The notes under the pieces: model-generated | The model's database searches: none | The model's input: only the letters and a program-made list of their open reading frames with translations | What the model was told of the DNA's origin: nothing | Assembly: GCF_021295395.1 (NCBI RefSeq) | Contig: NZ_JAIWOU010000001.1 | Coordinates: 1,673,501-1,737,500 of the forward strand | Source: Komagataeibacter sp. FNDCR2 | Lineage (GTDB): Bacteria; Pseudomonadota; Alphaproteobacteria; Acetobacterales; Acetobacteraceae | Length of the DNA: 64,000 bases | Direction of reading: 5' to 3' | Translations under genes and position numbers: made by a program | In this document: positions 26,477 through 35,994 of the stretch, one piece after another | How the letters are laid out: every line of letters starts with the position of its first letter | Position numbering within the stretch: the stretch's first letter is position 1

Positions 26477-29400
26477 CCGCTCGTCTCCTCACGCGCCGCA
26501 CTCCATTCCGCCACGCGCGCCAGATGCGCGTAATCGGCAAAACGCGGCTCCTCACCGGGAAAGGGATGGGACAGGTAAGGCTGGTCCGGGCTGTCATACG
26601 CCGTAACCAGCGCGTGCAGCCCCGCCCGGCACCCGGCGATGAGTTCCGCCAGTTCCTCGCCCCGCGCCACCTCCAGCACCTGCGCCGGCACGTGGCCGCC
26701 GGTCAGCCGCCAGTACACGAGCTCCGCCACCGTGCCCGCGACGGGGGGCGGAAAGCCCCCGCTTTCAATCATCGCGGCCTCCAGCACAAGCTGCGACTGC
26801 CAGCCTTCCACCACGCTGCGCCGCGCGGGCAGGGTGCCGGTCTTGTAATCGAACAGGCTCAGCCCGCCATCGCCATGCAGGTCGATCCGGTCCGCGCGCC
26901 CGCGCAGGGTGAACGGGCCGCCGGGCACATCCTCCAGCCGTATCCGGCCGCTCTGTTCCGTCAGCACCGTGCGGGGGCCGCCCGTGGCGTGGCGCGCAGC
27001 CTCCGTCCCGGCGCACCACGCCGCAATGCGCTCAAGCCGGGGCGCCCACCATGCCGCAAGAGCCGGACGCAGCCCTGTCTCGCGCAGCACGTCGGCAAAG
27101 ACGGCCTGCATCTGTTTTGCCCCCCCTTCCGGCCAGTCGGAGGGATGGGCGCGGAACCAGCGTTCAAGCGCCGCGTGCACGATCTGCCCATAATCGGCGG
27201 CGTCGGCCAGTTCCTCCAGATCCGCGAGCCGCCGCAGCCTGAGAACGCGCCGGGCGTAGATGGCGTAGGGATCACGCATCCATGTCTCGATCTCGGTCAC
27301 CGACAGGCTGCGGGGCCGCAGGCCCACCGCCGGGCAGGGCCGGGGCGGGGAAACAGGCATGGGCGCCCCTTCCGGGCGGTCAAGGCAGTCCAGCCAGCGC
27401 AGCGCCGGGTGGGCGGGCAGCGCGCGCCCATGACCGGCCAGATAGGCGTCAAGCCGCACCAGCCAGCGCGCGGGCACGGTGGGCGCGCCCTGCCGCCGGG
27501 ACGGAACCGACAGCACCACATGGTCCGCGGCACAGGCGCATGAGACGAAGTCATGCGCGGCCTGCCCGATCCCCCATTCCGGTGAGGGCAGGCCGACGCG
27601 CGCGCGCATGGGCCGGCTCATCCATGGCCCCGGATCCGTCGCGGGGGGCCACACGGTTTCCACCAGCCCGCCCAGTACGATGGTGTCCGCCGTCTGCAAC
27701 CGTGCCTCGAGCAGGCCCCAGATCAGCACGCGTGGATGCACCATCGTGCCATCACGCCCCCGCACGGCCTGGCGGCCATGCACCGTCATACCCGCGAGGG
27801 AGGACGCCAGCAGCCCCTCCAGCGCGCCAAGGCGGGAGTCGGGCAGCACATCGCACCAGGCCAGCAGGGCGCTGAGATGCTGGCCCAGCGCATTGCCTTC
27901 CTCCCCCGCCCATAACCGTTCGGCCCCGTCGGTGGTGTCGGTCGTGGCCAGCGCCTGCGCGGTCTCGACCAGGGCCGCAAGCAGGGTCGGGACCGGAACC
28001 ATGGCATTACGCGGCAGGGCCAGGAGCGGGCCGAAAACCGTTTCCAGCCGGGTGATGAAGGCGCTGATTTCCTCCGGCGCATCCGGGGCGTCGGCCAGTG
28101 CGCCATGCGGGTCTTCCGCCGCGCGTTGCAAGGCGCCGCGCAGCCCGGCGATGCCCGGTGGCGGGGCGGGACCGCGCAGTACCAGACGTTCGAGCTGGCG
28201 CGCACTGGCCCGGCAGTTGCCCGGCGAAAGCCCGCATGCCGCCAGCGGGTGCTTGATGACCGAGAGCAGGGCCACGGGCGAAAGGCCACTATCGACCGCC
28301 TGCACGATCAGCCGCACGAACGCGGCCTGCGGCACCGCCAGCAGGCTTTCGCCCGCACTGTCATCCGCCACCACGCCCCAGCGCGCCAGTTCCGTCGCCA
28401 CGCGCCCGGCCAGCGCGCGATCGGGCGTGACAAGGGCCGCGCGCCTGCCGGGCTGTTCAAGCACCTGCCGTAACACCAGTGCGATGGCGGCGGCTTCCTC
28501 CTGCTGGTCGCGGCTGCGCAGCACGGACAGGCCCGGCGCATCCACCGGGCCATCGGGTTCACGCCACTGCGCCAGCGCATGGGCGGGCAGCAGCGCGCGT
28601 GAAAGCAGCCCCGCCCGTGCGACGGGGCTGCTGGCCACGCAATCCGGCGGCAGGGTTGTCCACTGTTCCATGCAGGCGCGCTCCACGCCCAGTTCCGCCA
28701 GCATGTGGGCGGTGCCCGCCTGCGGGTGGTCGGGGGGCAGGTGCCGCCAGATCTCCTCCGCGCACGCCATGTCCACGCCGGGCAGTACCAGCAGCCCGTC
28801 CGGCAGGTCCAGCACGGCGCGCAGCATGGCGATGGTGGAAGGCACGGCATCGGAAAAACCGGCCGCCCATACGGGATAACCCGGCGGCGGCGGGGTGTCC
28901 TGCCAGCGCGCGGCCTGCGCATGCAGCAGCGCGGTCTGGCGCGCGACCGGGTTCATCACCCCCTGTTCGGCCAGCCATGTGGGCCAGACACGGGTCACGA
29001 TGGACAGGAATTTCAGCGTCAGGTGCCAATGACGGGCAAAATCCCCATCCGCCGCCAGAGGCAGGCGTTCGCACAGGTCGCATTCGGCCCATTCCGCCTC
29101 ATCCATCAGGTCCGCCAGCGCGCGCGCCAGTGGCCATGCCTGGTCCACGCCCTGCACATCGCCAAACGCCCTGCCCGCCTGCATGACCAGAAGCGTGAGG
29201 GTCGCCAGCCGCCGCATGGGGTCAACGGCGGGCGGCAGGTCCAGCGCGCTCTGTCCCGACAGGGCGAGCGACGCCTCATCCAGCGCGGCGATGGGGGCTA
29301 TGCGCGGCAACAGGATGGGACGGCCATCGACCTGCCGCACGAAGGCTTCGGTCAACGCCCGGGCGGCACGGCGGCTGGGCAGCAGGATCAGGCCCGCGCC

Positions 29401-29523
29401 ACATTCCTGCGGGTCATGACCGGCCTGATCCAGCCAGCGCGCGGCGATCTGGTCCACAAACGGCACATGCGGCGGGACAACCGCCACACGGCCACATGCG
29501 CGCTCACTGTTCCGTCCGGTCAT
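26473..29523 (-). CDS. addB: Double-strand break repair protein AddB
   Basis: 1016 residues. The N-terminal part (LILLPSRRAARALTEAF) is an inactivated helicase-like domain, as usual for alphaproteobacterial AddB. The C-terminus carries a RecB-family nuclease with LSLFDYKTGTLPAR (Asp and Lys of the active site) and, before it, the SVTEIETWMRDPYAIYARRVLRL block. I do not see the four-Cys iron-sulfur arrangement of Bacillus AddB, again as expected for this branch. Both ends overlap neighbours by 4 bp, so its level should match AddA and MurU. Confidence 0.95.
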   Translation of the reverse strand: MTGRNSERACGRVAVVPPHVPFVDQIAARWLDQAGHDPQECGAGLILLPSRRAARALTEAFVRQVDGRPILLPRIAPIAALDEASLALSGQSALDLPPAVDPMRRLATLTLLVMQAGRAFGDVQGVDQAWPLARALADLMDEAEWAECDLCERLPLAADGDFARHWHLTLKFLSIVTRVWPTWLAEQGVMNPVARQTALLHAQAARWQDTPPPPGYPVWAAGFSDAVPSTIAMLRAVLDLPDGLLVLPGVDMACAEEIWRHLPPDHPQAGTAHMLAELGVERACMEQWTTLPPDCVASSPVARAGLLSRALLPAHALAQWREPDGPVDAPGLSVLRSRDQQEEAAAIALVLRQVLEQPGRRAALVTPDRALAGRVATELARWGVVADDSAGESLLAVPQAAFVRLIVQAVDSGLSPVALLSVIKHPLAACGLSPGNCRASARQLERLVLRGPAPPPGIAGLRGALQRAAEDPHGALADAPDAPEEISAFITRLETVFGPLLALPRNAMVPVPTLLAALVETAQALATTDTTDGAERLWAGEEGNALGQHLSALLAWCDVLPDSRLGALEGLLASSLAGMTVHGRQAVRGRDGTMVHPRVLIWGLLEARLQTADTIVLGGLVETVWPPATDPGPWMSRPMRARVGLPSPEWGIGQAAHDFVSCACAADHVVLSVPSRRQGAPTVPARWLVRLDAYLAGHGRALPAHPALRWLDCLDRPEGAPMPVSPPRPCPAVGLRPRSLSVTEIETWMRDPYAIYARRVLRLRRLADLEELADAADYGQIVHAALERWFRAHPSDWPEGGAKQMQAVFADVLRETGLRPALAAWWAPRLERIAAWCAGTEAARHATGGPRTVLTEQSGRIRLEDVPGGPFTLRGRADRIDLHGDGGLSLFDYKTGTLPARRSVVEGWQSQLVLEAAMIESGGFPPPVAGTVAELVYWRLTGGHVPAQVLEVARGEELAELIAGCRAGLHALVTAYDSPDQPYLSHPFPGEEPRFADYAHLARVAEWSAAREETSG

Positions 29524-30281
29524 ATGTCATTGTCCGGGTCCGGGTTCAGGGCGGCGTGGAGCACACGCTCGGCGGCGTCGATATCCGCCGGGCGGGACAG
29601 GTGGAACCACAGCGAATCATGCACGATCACCCCCAGCCTGCCCGCCTCGATGGCGCGATCCCATAGCTGGTTCATGCTGAACCCACCCTGCGGCGCGTAC
29701 TCGAACAGGCGGGGCGAGACGATCTGCACCCCCGTGAAGACATAGGGCGTGATCTCACCCGCCCGCGGGCGGCGGGGCCTGCCGTGTACGTCAACGGCGA
29801 AATCACCATGCCCCACCTCGCCAAAGGCGCGGGTCATGGGGCCGAGCAGCAGCAGGGCATCCATGCCGTCGGGATCGAACGCGGCCGCCAGCCGCCGCAG
29901 GGCGGGCACCGGGCCGTTGAGCCACATCACATCCCCATTGAGGAGGAAGAACGGATCCGGCCCCAGCCGCCCCGCGCGCAGGGCGGCGGCGGCACTTCCG
30001 CCGGTTTCCAGCAGGTCGGGCTCGGCCTGTTCCACCGTTCGTGGCCCGCGCCCGCTGGCCGCCCGGGCGTGCAGGGCATCGCGGATGGCGTCGGGCCGCC
30101 AGTGGGCGTTGACCACGACCCGCTTCACCCCGGCCGCTTCCAGCCGGTCAAGCAGGTGGTCCAGAATCGGCTGGCCCGCCACATGCAGCAGCGGCTTGGG
30201 CACCGATTCGCTCAACGGTCGCATCCGCCGCCCCACGCCCGCGGCGAAAACCATGGCGGTGGCGGGGATATTCACGCCCAT
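29520..30281 (-). CDS. murU: N-acetylmuramate 1-phosphate uridylyltransferase-like nucleotidyltransferase
   Basis: 253 residues with the sugar-nucleotidyltransferase signature AAGVGRRMRPLSESVPKPLL at the N-terminus and LNGDVMWLNG as the metal-binding Asp strand. In this operon position the family is MurU, which makes UDP-MurNAc from MurNAc 1-phosphate in a peptidoglycan recycling route that bypasses fosfomycin-sensitive synthesis. MurU normally depends on the kinase AmgK, usually encoded between tsaE and murU. Here tsaE and murU overlap by 10 bp and no kinase gene is present. The identification as MurU rests partly on context. Confidence 0.85.
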   Translation of the reverse strand: MGVNIPATAMVFAAGVGRRMRPLSESVPKPLLHVAGQPILDHLLDRLEAAGVKRVVVNAHWRPDAIRDALHARAASGRGPRTVEQAEPDLLETGGSAAAALRAGRLGPDPFFLLNGDVMWLNGPVPALRRLAAAFDPDGMDALLLLGPMTRAFGEVGHGDFAVDVHGRPRRPRAGEITPYVFTGVQIVSPRLFEYAPQGGFSMNQLWDRAIEAGRLGVIVHDSLWFHLSRPADIDAAERVLHAALNPDPDNDI

Positions 30282-30754
30282 GATTCATCTCCACTCAACA
30301 GATTTCCCGGCAGCGCAAGCCGTGTGCCCCACCCGCAAAGGCGTGCGATCCGTCCCCCCGCCGCATCGGCCAGCAGGTGCACCCACAGCGCACCCGGTGG
30401 CGTGAGCGGACCCAGGCGCTCGGGCCACTCCACAAGGACGATCCCTTCACAGGCATCATCCCATCCCAGTTCATGCAGCCCATCCGGTCCGTCAAGACGC
30501 CACAGGTCAAAATGCGCGACTTCCGCCACCGGCGCGTCATAGACCTGAACCAGCGTGTAGGACGGGCTTGGCACCTCCATTTCCGCATCACGGCACAGCG
30601 CGCGCAGCAGCGCGCGGGCCAGCGTGGTCTTGCCCGCGCCCAGATCCCCCTCCAGCAGCACCGCGTCACCCGGCCTGAGCAGCGCCGCGAGCGCACGGCC
30701 CAGCGCCGCCGTGGCCTGTGCGTCCGGCAGGGGAATTTCACGTATGTCCGTCAC
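30272..30754 (-). CDS. tsaE: tRNA threonylcarbamoyladenosine biosynthesis ATPase TsaE
   Basis: 160 residues from a GTG start at 30754. The frame continues upstream, but that part is antisense to the ferredoxin reductase gene and has no TsaE similarity. Walker A is LEGDLGAGKTTLARALL, and PSPSYTLVQVYD and HFDLWRLDGPDGLHELGW are the family blocks. TsaE works with TsaB and TsaD to install t6A37 on ANN-reading tRNAs. It is the first gene of the five-gene minus-strand operon and overlaps murU by 10 bp. Confidence 0.93.
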   Translation of the reverse strand: MTDIREIPLPDAQATAALGRALAALLRPGDAVLLEGDLGAGKTTLARALLRALCRDAEMEVPSPSYTLVQVYDAPVAEVAHFDLWRLDGPDGLHELGWDDACEGIVLVEWPERLGPLTPPGALWVHLLADAAGGRIARLCGWGTRLALPGNLLSGDESWA

Positions 30755-30962
30755 GTTTCCCGGTTCCTGAAAAGGGGTATGGCCCATGCGGCGATTGTGC
30801 CCCCACCCCCCACCCGCGCACAAGGGGGGCACACAGGCGGGGCGGACGGGCGGCAATGAAAAACAACGCGGCCGGGACTTGCGCACGGACGGACAACGCC
30901 GCAAAACCACAGCCGATATACGCCTTAACCAGACCATGGATTGCGGGACACCAGAGCCGGAC

Positions 30963-31991
30963 ATGACCATGCCCTCCACCCCCACGCACGTCACCGATGT
31001 CGCCATTATCGGCGCGGGCCCCGCCGGGCTGTTCGCGGCCTTCGAATGCGGCATGCTCAAGCTGAAATGCATCCTGATCGACGCACTGGATGAAATCGGC
31101 GGCCAGTGCGCGGCGCTGTACCCCGAAAAGCCCATTTACGACATTCCCGCCCACCCCGCGATTGAAGGGGGTGCGCTGATCGACGCTCTCGACCGCCAGA
31201 TCGCACCGTTTGGCGTACCACGCCTGCTTGGCCGCCGGGTGGAAAGCCTTGAGGGCACGCGCGGCGGGTTCCGCCTTGGCACCAGCCGTGGCGATGTGAT
31301 CCATGCCCATGCGGTCATCATCGCCGCGGGCGCGGGGGCGTTCGGCCCCAACCGGCCACCGCTTGCGGGGCTGGACGCCTATGAACGCAGCGGGGGAGTC
31401 CAGTATTTCGTCCGCCGCCGCGCCGATTTCGCGGACAGGGACGTCCTGATCGCGGGCGGCGGGGATTCGGCGGTGGACTGGGCGCTTTCCCTGCGTGACG
31501 TAGCGCGCAGCGTGCGGCTGGTGCACCGACGCGACCGCTTCCGCGCCGCCCCCGAAAGCCTGCGCCAGCTTGATGAGGCGGTGGCGCGGGGCGAGATCGA
31601 AAAGATCATCGGCTACCAGCTTCACGGCCTGCACGGAACGGACGGGCAGCTGACCGGCGTGGATCTGGCAACGCTTGACGGCACGCTCAAGCATGTCGCG
31701 TGCGACCACCTGCTGCCCTTCTTCGGGCTGGCGACCGATCTGGGGCCGATCGCGCAATGGGGGCTCGACACCCTACGCGGCACCATTCCCGTCACGCCAT
31801 CAACGTGCGAGAGCAGCCTGCCCGGCATTTTCGCGGTGGGTGACATCGCGGCCTATCCGGGCAAGCTCAAGCTGATCCTGCAAGGCTTTACCGAAGGGGC
31901 GATGGCCGCCCACGCCATCCACCCCATCGTGCATCCCGACACGGCGCTGCATTTCGAATATTCGACCAGCAAGGGCGTGCCCGTGGGCTGA
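30963..31991 (+). CDS. Thioredoxin-reductase-like ferredoxin--NADP(+) reductase
   Basis: 342 residues from ATG at 30963 (MTMPSTPTHVTDVAIIGAG); an alternative ATG is 6 bp downstream. The FAD Rossmann motif GAGPAGLFAAFE and the NADPH motif GGGDSAVDWALSL are both clear. There is no CxxC redox pair between them, which separates it from true thioredoxin reductases. The C-terminal LHFEYSTSKG is typical of the TrxR-like FNR group. It moves electrons between NADPH and ferredoxin or flavodoxin. It could feed the radical SAM enzymes HpnH and HpnJ, but that is inference only. Confidence 0.92.
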   Translation: MTMPSTPTHVTDVAIIGAGPAGLFAAFECGMLKLKCILIDALDEIGGQCAALYPEKPIYDIPAHPAIEGGALIDALDRQIAPFGVPRLLGRRVESLEGTRGGFRLGTSRGDVIHAHAVIIAAGAGAFGPNRPPLAGLDAYERSGGVQYFVRRRADFADRDVLIAGGGDSAVDWALSLRDVARSVRLVHRRDRFRAAPESLRQLDEAVARGEIEKIIGYQLHGLHGTDGQLTGVDLATLDGTLKHVACDHLLPFFGLATDLGPIAQWGLDTLRGTIPVTPSTCESSLPGIFAVGDIAAYPGKLKLILQGFTEGAMAAHAIHPIVHPDTALHFEYSTSKGVPVG

Positions 31992-32086
31992 TTCCTGCCC
32001 TTCGCTCCTGTCATAACAGAAACGGTTGACCATTCCCGCCACGTGGCGCATCCCCGCCCAGTGGAGACGCAAGGGAGGATGCAGCC

Positions 32087-33352
32087 ATGAAAGTTATCGT
32101 TCTGGGCGCGGGAGTGGTCGGGGTGACAACGGCATGGTACCTGGCGAAGGCAGGCCACGAGGTCTCGGTCATCGACCGCCAGCCCGCCGCCGCGCTGGAA
32201 ACCTCCCTTGCCAATGCGGGCCAGATTTCCCCGGGTTTTTCCGCGCCATGGGCCGAGCCCGGCCTGCCGCGCAGGGCGTTGCGGTGGATGGTCCGCCGCC
32301 ACGCGCCGCTTGTCATCCGTCCGCGCCTCGATCTGGCCCTTCTGCGCTGGATCGAGCAGGTGCTGGCCAACTGCAACGCCCGTGATTACGACATCAACAA
32401 ATCCCGCATGCTGCGCGTGGCGGCGTACAGCCACGACTGTCTCGATGCCCTGCGCCAGGAAACCGGCATTACCTATGATGACCGGCAGCGCGGCCTGATC
32501 CAGCTTTTCCGCACCCGCAGGCAGGTGGATCGCTGCGCGCGCGACATGAAGCTGCTGGACCAGTTCGGCATAGCCCACGAATTCCTGAACGCGGATGACA
32601 TCGCCCGCCATGAGCCCGGCCTGTCCGAAAGCCGGCACCTGTTCCACGGCGGGCTGCGCCTGCCCGGCGACCAATCGGGCGATGCGCATATGTTCACCCA
32701 GCGCCTGGCCCTGAAGGCGGAGGGGGAACTGGGTGTCACCTTCCATTTTGAAACGACCGTTGAAGCGCTGGAGGCTTCCGCCACCGAAATCCTGGGCGTG
32801 CGCACTTCCACCGGGCGCATGACGGCGGATGCCTACGTGGTGGCGATGGGCAGCTATTCGCCGCTGCTGCTGCGCCCGCTGGGCGTGAGGCTGCCGGTTT
32901 ACCCGGCCAAGGGCTATTCGCTGACCCTGCCGGTCACCGATGCGGCGCGCGCGCCGGTTTCCACCTTGTGCGATGACACCCACAAGGTCGCCATCACCCG
33001 GCTGGGGGAGCGTATCCGCATTGGCGGCACCGTGGAACTGGCGGGCTACGACCTGCGGCTGCGCCGTGACCGGCGCGCGGTGCTGGAACTATCTTTTTCG
33101 GAACTGTTCGGGGCTGGCGGCGACCTGTCGCAGGGCGTGTACTGGACCGGACTGCGGGCCAGCACGCCCGATGGCACGCCGATTATCGGCCCGGCGGGGC
33201 GTTTTTCCAACCTGTGGCTCAATACCGGCCATGGCACGCTGGGCTGGACCATGGCCTGTGGGTCAGGCCGGGTGCTGGCGGACCGGATGAGCGGCAGACG
33301 CACCGAGATTCCGTGCCTCGACCTCTCGCCTGATCGTTACACGACGGCCTGA
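32087..33352 (+). CDS. dadA: D-amino acid dehydrogenase small subunit-type flavoprotein
   Basis: 421 residues of the DAO/DadA flavoprotein family. The FAD motif VIVLGAGVVGVTTAWYLA opens the protein. ANAGQISPGFSAPWAEPGLP and YPAKGYSLTLPVT follow, and TGHGTLGWTMACGSGR closes the FAD domain, all as in DadA. It oxidises D-amino acids (D-alanine best known) to keto acids, passing electrons to the respiratory chain. The start has a good Shine-Dalgarno (gggagga, 7 bases upstream). It follows the ferredoxin reductase after 95 bp and ends before a bidirectional terminator. Confidence 0.95.
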   Translation: MKVIVLGAGVVGVTTAWYLAKAGHEVSVIDRQPAAALETSLANAGQISPGFSAPWAEPGLPRRALRWMVRRHAPLVIRPRLDLALLRWIEQVLANCNARDYDINKSRMLRVAAYSHDCLDALRQETGITYDDRQRGLIQLFRTRRQVDRCARDMKLLDQFGIAHEFLNADDIARHEPGLSESRHLFHGGLRLPGDQSGDAHMFTQRLALKAEGELGVTFHFETTVEALEASATEILGVRTSTGRMTADAYVVAMGSYSPLLLRPLGVRLPVYPAKGYSLTLPVTDAARAPVSTLCDDTHKVAITRLGERIRIGGTVELAGYDLRLRRDRRAVLELSFSELFGAGGDLSQGVYWTGLRASTPDGTPIIGPAGRFSNLWLNTGHGTLGWTMACGSGRVLADRMSGRRTEIPCLDLSPDRYTTA

Positions 33353-33408
33353 GGCAGCGCTCCCCGGGCAGGCCTGTCAGAGTGACCCTGAAGGCCCAGG
33401 CCGAACAT

Positions 33409-33438
33409 AAAAAAAGCCCGGTGTGAACCGGGCTTTTT
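33409..33438. terminator. Bidirectional intrinsic terminator
   Basis: Seven A, agcccggt, a loop, accgggct and six T. It ends dadA (plus) and the small His-rich gene (minus). Confidence 0.92.
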
Positions 33439-33491
33439 TGTTAGCGACCGCATGCGCCGCCGCAGGGGCGCCGCGTGCGGGCTGGCCGTGA

Positions 33492-33752
33492 TTACTGCGC
33501 GGCCGGAGCGGCGGGAGCAGCTTCCTTCTTCTCAGCATGATGATGGCTGCCATGGTGATGCGTGCCGGAATGCTTTTCCTTCTTGGCGCCAGCTTCGGGG
33601 GCCGCGGGAGCGGCGGCGTCGGGCGTGGCCGCCGGGGCGGAAACGGCCGGGGCGGTCGGCTCGGCGGCGGTCTGCGCCATGACGGGAGCGGCAACGCCCA
33701 TAACAGCAACTGCGGAGAGAGCGGCCAGAATACGGCGGGGAGAAACGATCAT
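33492..33752 (-). CDS. Small secreted Ala/Pro-rich, His-rich protein
   Basis: 86 residues from ATG at 33752, preferred over the upstream ATG because GGAG sits about 11 bases before it and it opens directly with a signal peptide (RRILAALSAVAVMGVAAPVMAQ, cleavage after VMA). The mature protein is low complexity: an Ala/Pro/Thr-rich region, then a basic His-rich patch (KKEKHSGTHHHGSHHHAEKKE), then Ala/Pro again. No catalytic domain is recognisable. It could bind metal or associate with the cell wall. It is a single gene with its own terminator; two palindromes lie 36-65 bp upstream of the start. Confidence 0.75.
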   Translation of the reverse strand: MIVSPRRILAALSAVAVMGVAAPVMAQTAAEPTAPAVSAPAATPDAAAPAAPEAGAKKEKHSGTHHHGSHHHAEKKEAAPAAPAAQ

Positions 33753-33787
33753 ATAAAGATACTCCAGAACACAGGATTTCTGTTCCA

Positions 33788-33817
33788 ATGCGCCAGTCGG
33801 GGCGCATGGACGCGTCC
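33788..33817. repeat. Two adjacent palindromes upstream of the His-rich gene
   Basis: atgcgcc-N6-ggcgcat (33788-33807) is followed at once by the 10-bp palindrome ggacgcgtcc (33808-33817). Both lie within 65 bp of the start of the small secreted protein, either as operator sites or in its leader RNA. No promoter hexamers can be assigned with confidence. Confidence 0.45.
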
Positions 33818-33973
33818 GATCTGACTTCCCTGCTATATCATGTTGCAGGAAAGCCGTCTCGAATTAAAATTCTTAAATATTTCGGTAGTATTCCAGATTT
33901 GCCCCATTATGACCGCAATCTCAAGCACTGAAACATTACTAAAGATTGCAGCCTGGGGTCTGAGGGCCGGAAA

Positions 33974-35797
33974 TCAGTCAACCGTGCCCTGGCGTTCGCG
34001 CTTCTTGCGCTCATGCGGGTCAAGGTAGCGCTTGCGGATCCGCACGGCGGACGGCGTGACCTCGACCAGTTCATCATCCTCGATATAGGCGATGGCCTGC
34101 TCAAGGTTCATCTTGCGCGGCGGAATCAGCAGCAGGGCCTCATCCTTGCCTGCGGCGCGGATGTTGGTCAGCTTCTTTTCGCGAATCGGGTTCACTTCCA
34201 GATCGTTCTCGCGCGAATGCTCACCGATGATCATGCCGACATACACCTTCTCGCCCGCATCGACGAACAGGGTGCCACGGTCCTGTAGCGAGAACAGGGA
34301 ATACTGTGTCGTCGTGCCATCCTCGGACGAGATCAGCGACCCGTTGCGACGGCCCGCGATCGGCCCGACATAGGGCTGGTAGCCCGAGAACAGGCGATTC
34401 ATGATGCCCGAACCGCGCGTATCGGTCAGGAATTCGCCATGATAGCCGATCAGCCCGCGTGAGGGGATGAGGAAGCTCAGGCGCACCTTGCCGCCGCCCG
34501 AAGGCTGCATGTCCTGCATGATGCCCTTGCGCAGGGCCATCTTTTCCACCACGACACCCGAATACGGCTCGTCCACGTCGATCAGGACTTCCTCGAACGG
34601 TTCTTCGCGCTCGCCGGTTTCCTCATTCGTGCGGAACAGCACACGGGGGCGGCCGATGGTCAGCTCGAAGCCTTCGCGGCGCATCTGCTCGATCAGCACG
34701 CCAAGCTGGAGTTCGCCACGGCCCGCGACCTCGAAGGCCTCGCTCTCGGGGCTTTCGGACACGCGGATGGCGATGTTGCCTTCCGTTTCCTTGAACAGGC
34801 GGTCACGGATCTGGCGCGATGTGACCTTCTTGCCCTCGCGGCCACCCAGCGGGCCGTCATTGAGGCGGAAGGTCATGGACAGCGTCGGCGGGTCAACCGG
34901 GGTGGAGGGCAGCGGTTCGGTCACTTCCGGGGCGGCGATCGTTTCGGGAATCGTCGCCTCCGACAGGCCGGCCACGGCCACGATGTCACCGGCCTCGACT
35001 TCCTCGACCGGCACGCGGTCAAGGCCACGGAACGAGAGCAGCTTGGTCAGGCGGCCGGTTTCCACCACCGAACCGTCGGGGCGCAGCACGCGCACCGGCA
35101 TGTTCATCTTCGCGGTGCCCTGCTCCACACGCCCGGTCAGGACGCGGCCAAGGAAGTTGTCGTTTTCAAGGATGGTCGCGACCATGGCGAACGGCGCGTC
35201 CTTGTTCACCGCCGGCGGCGGGACATGGCGCAGGATCAGGTCGAACATGGGCGACAGGTCCTTGCGCGGCCCGTCGATTTCCGTATCCGCCCAGCCCTGG
35301 CGGCCCGATGCGTACAGCATGGGGAAGTCGAGCTGTTCGTCATTCGCGCCCAGGGCCGCGAACAGGTCGAAAATCTCGTTATGCACCTCGTCGGGGCGGG
35401 CGTCGCCACGGTCGATCTTGTTGACGACCACGATCGGCTTCAGGCCACGCGCCAGCGCCTTGCCGACCACGAACTTGGTCTGCGGCAGCGCGCCCTCGGC
35501 GGAATCGACCAGCACCACGGCGCCATCGACCATGCTCAGGATACGCTCGACCTCGCCCCCGAAATCGGCATGGCCCGGGGTGTCGATGATGTTGATGCGG
35601 GTATCCTTCCACACCACGGACGTGCACTTGGCCAGGATGGTGATGCCACGCTCACGCTCCAGGTCGTTGCTGTCCATCGCGCGTTCGGCGACGTGCTGGT
35701 TCTCACGAAAAGACCCGGACTGTTTCAGAAGCTGATCGACCAGTGTGGTCTTGCCATGATCGACGTGCGCGATAATGGCGATATTGCGGATATCCAT
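33974..35797 (-). CDS. typA: Ribosome-associated GTPase TypA/BipA
   Basis: 607 residues from ATG at 35797; the frame is open further upstream but only the downstream ATG gives the canonical MDIRNIAIIAHVDHGKTTLVDQ. GTPase motifs are HVDHGKTT, RGITI, DTPGHADF and NKIDR. Domains II, III and the TypA-specific C-terminus (RMNLEQAIAYIEDDELVEVTP) are present. It is a translational GTPase with roles in 50S assembly and stress adaptation. Length is normal for the family. It stands alone, with 222 bp to the downstream His-rich gene. Confidence 0.97.
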   Translation of the reverse strand: MDIRNIAIIAHVDHGKTTLVDQLLKQSGSFRENQHVAERAMDSNDLERERGITILAKCTSVVWKDTRINIIDTPGHADFGGEVERILSMVDGAVVLVDSAEGALPQTKFVVGKALARGLKPIVVVNKIDRGDARPDEVHNEIFDLFAALGANDEQLDFPMLYASGRQGWADTEIDGPRKDLSPMFDLILRHVPPPAVNKDAPFAMVATILENDNFLGRVLTGRVEQGTAKMNMPVRVLRPDGSVVETGRLTKLLSFRGLDRVPVEEVEAGDIVAVAGLSEATIPETIAAPEVTEPLPSTPVDPPTLSMTFRLNDGPLGGREGKKVTSRQIRDRLFKETEGNIAIRVSESPESEAFEVAGRGELQLGVLIEQMRREGFELTIGRPRVLFRTNEETGEREEPFEEVLIDVDEPYSGVVVEKMALRKGIMQDMQPSGGGKVRLSFLIPSRGLIGYHGEFLTDTRGSGIMNRLFSGYQPYVGPIAGRRNGSLISSEDGTTTQYSLFSLQDRGTLFVDAGEKVYVGMIIGEHSRENDLEVNPIREKKLTNIRAAGKDEALLLIPPRKMNLEQAIAYIEDDELVEVTPSAVRIRKRYLDPHERKKRERQGTVD

Positions 35798-35994
35798 AAC
35801 TGCTCTTGACCTGACTTTCCTTGGCGGACGCCATAAGGGCGCGGCGGCACATGCGGGTGAAACCCGCGCATGCGGCGGCGGACTGGGTGGCTGGTGGGTG
35901 CGTAGATAACGGGGAAGGGCGCGAATTGCACGCGAAACTTCGCGCACAACCCCGTCACACGCCCCGAAGAAGGCCCCGTGGGAGGCCCCCGGAA

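Noticed and set aside
24419-26533. 704-codon plus-strand open frame opposite addA
   Set aside because: Shadow of addA. No start signal, no domain, and a typical antisense residue bias.
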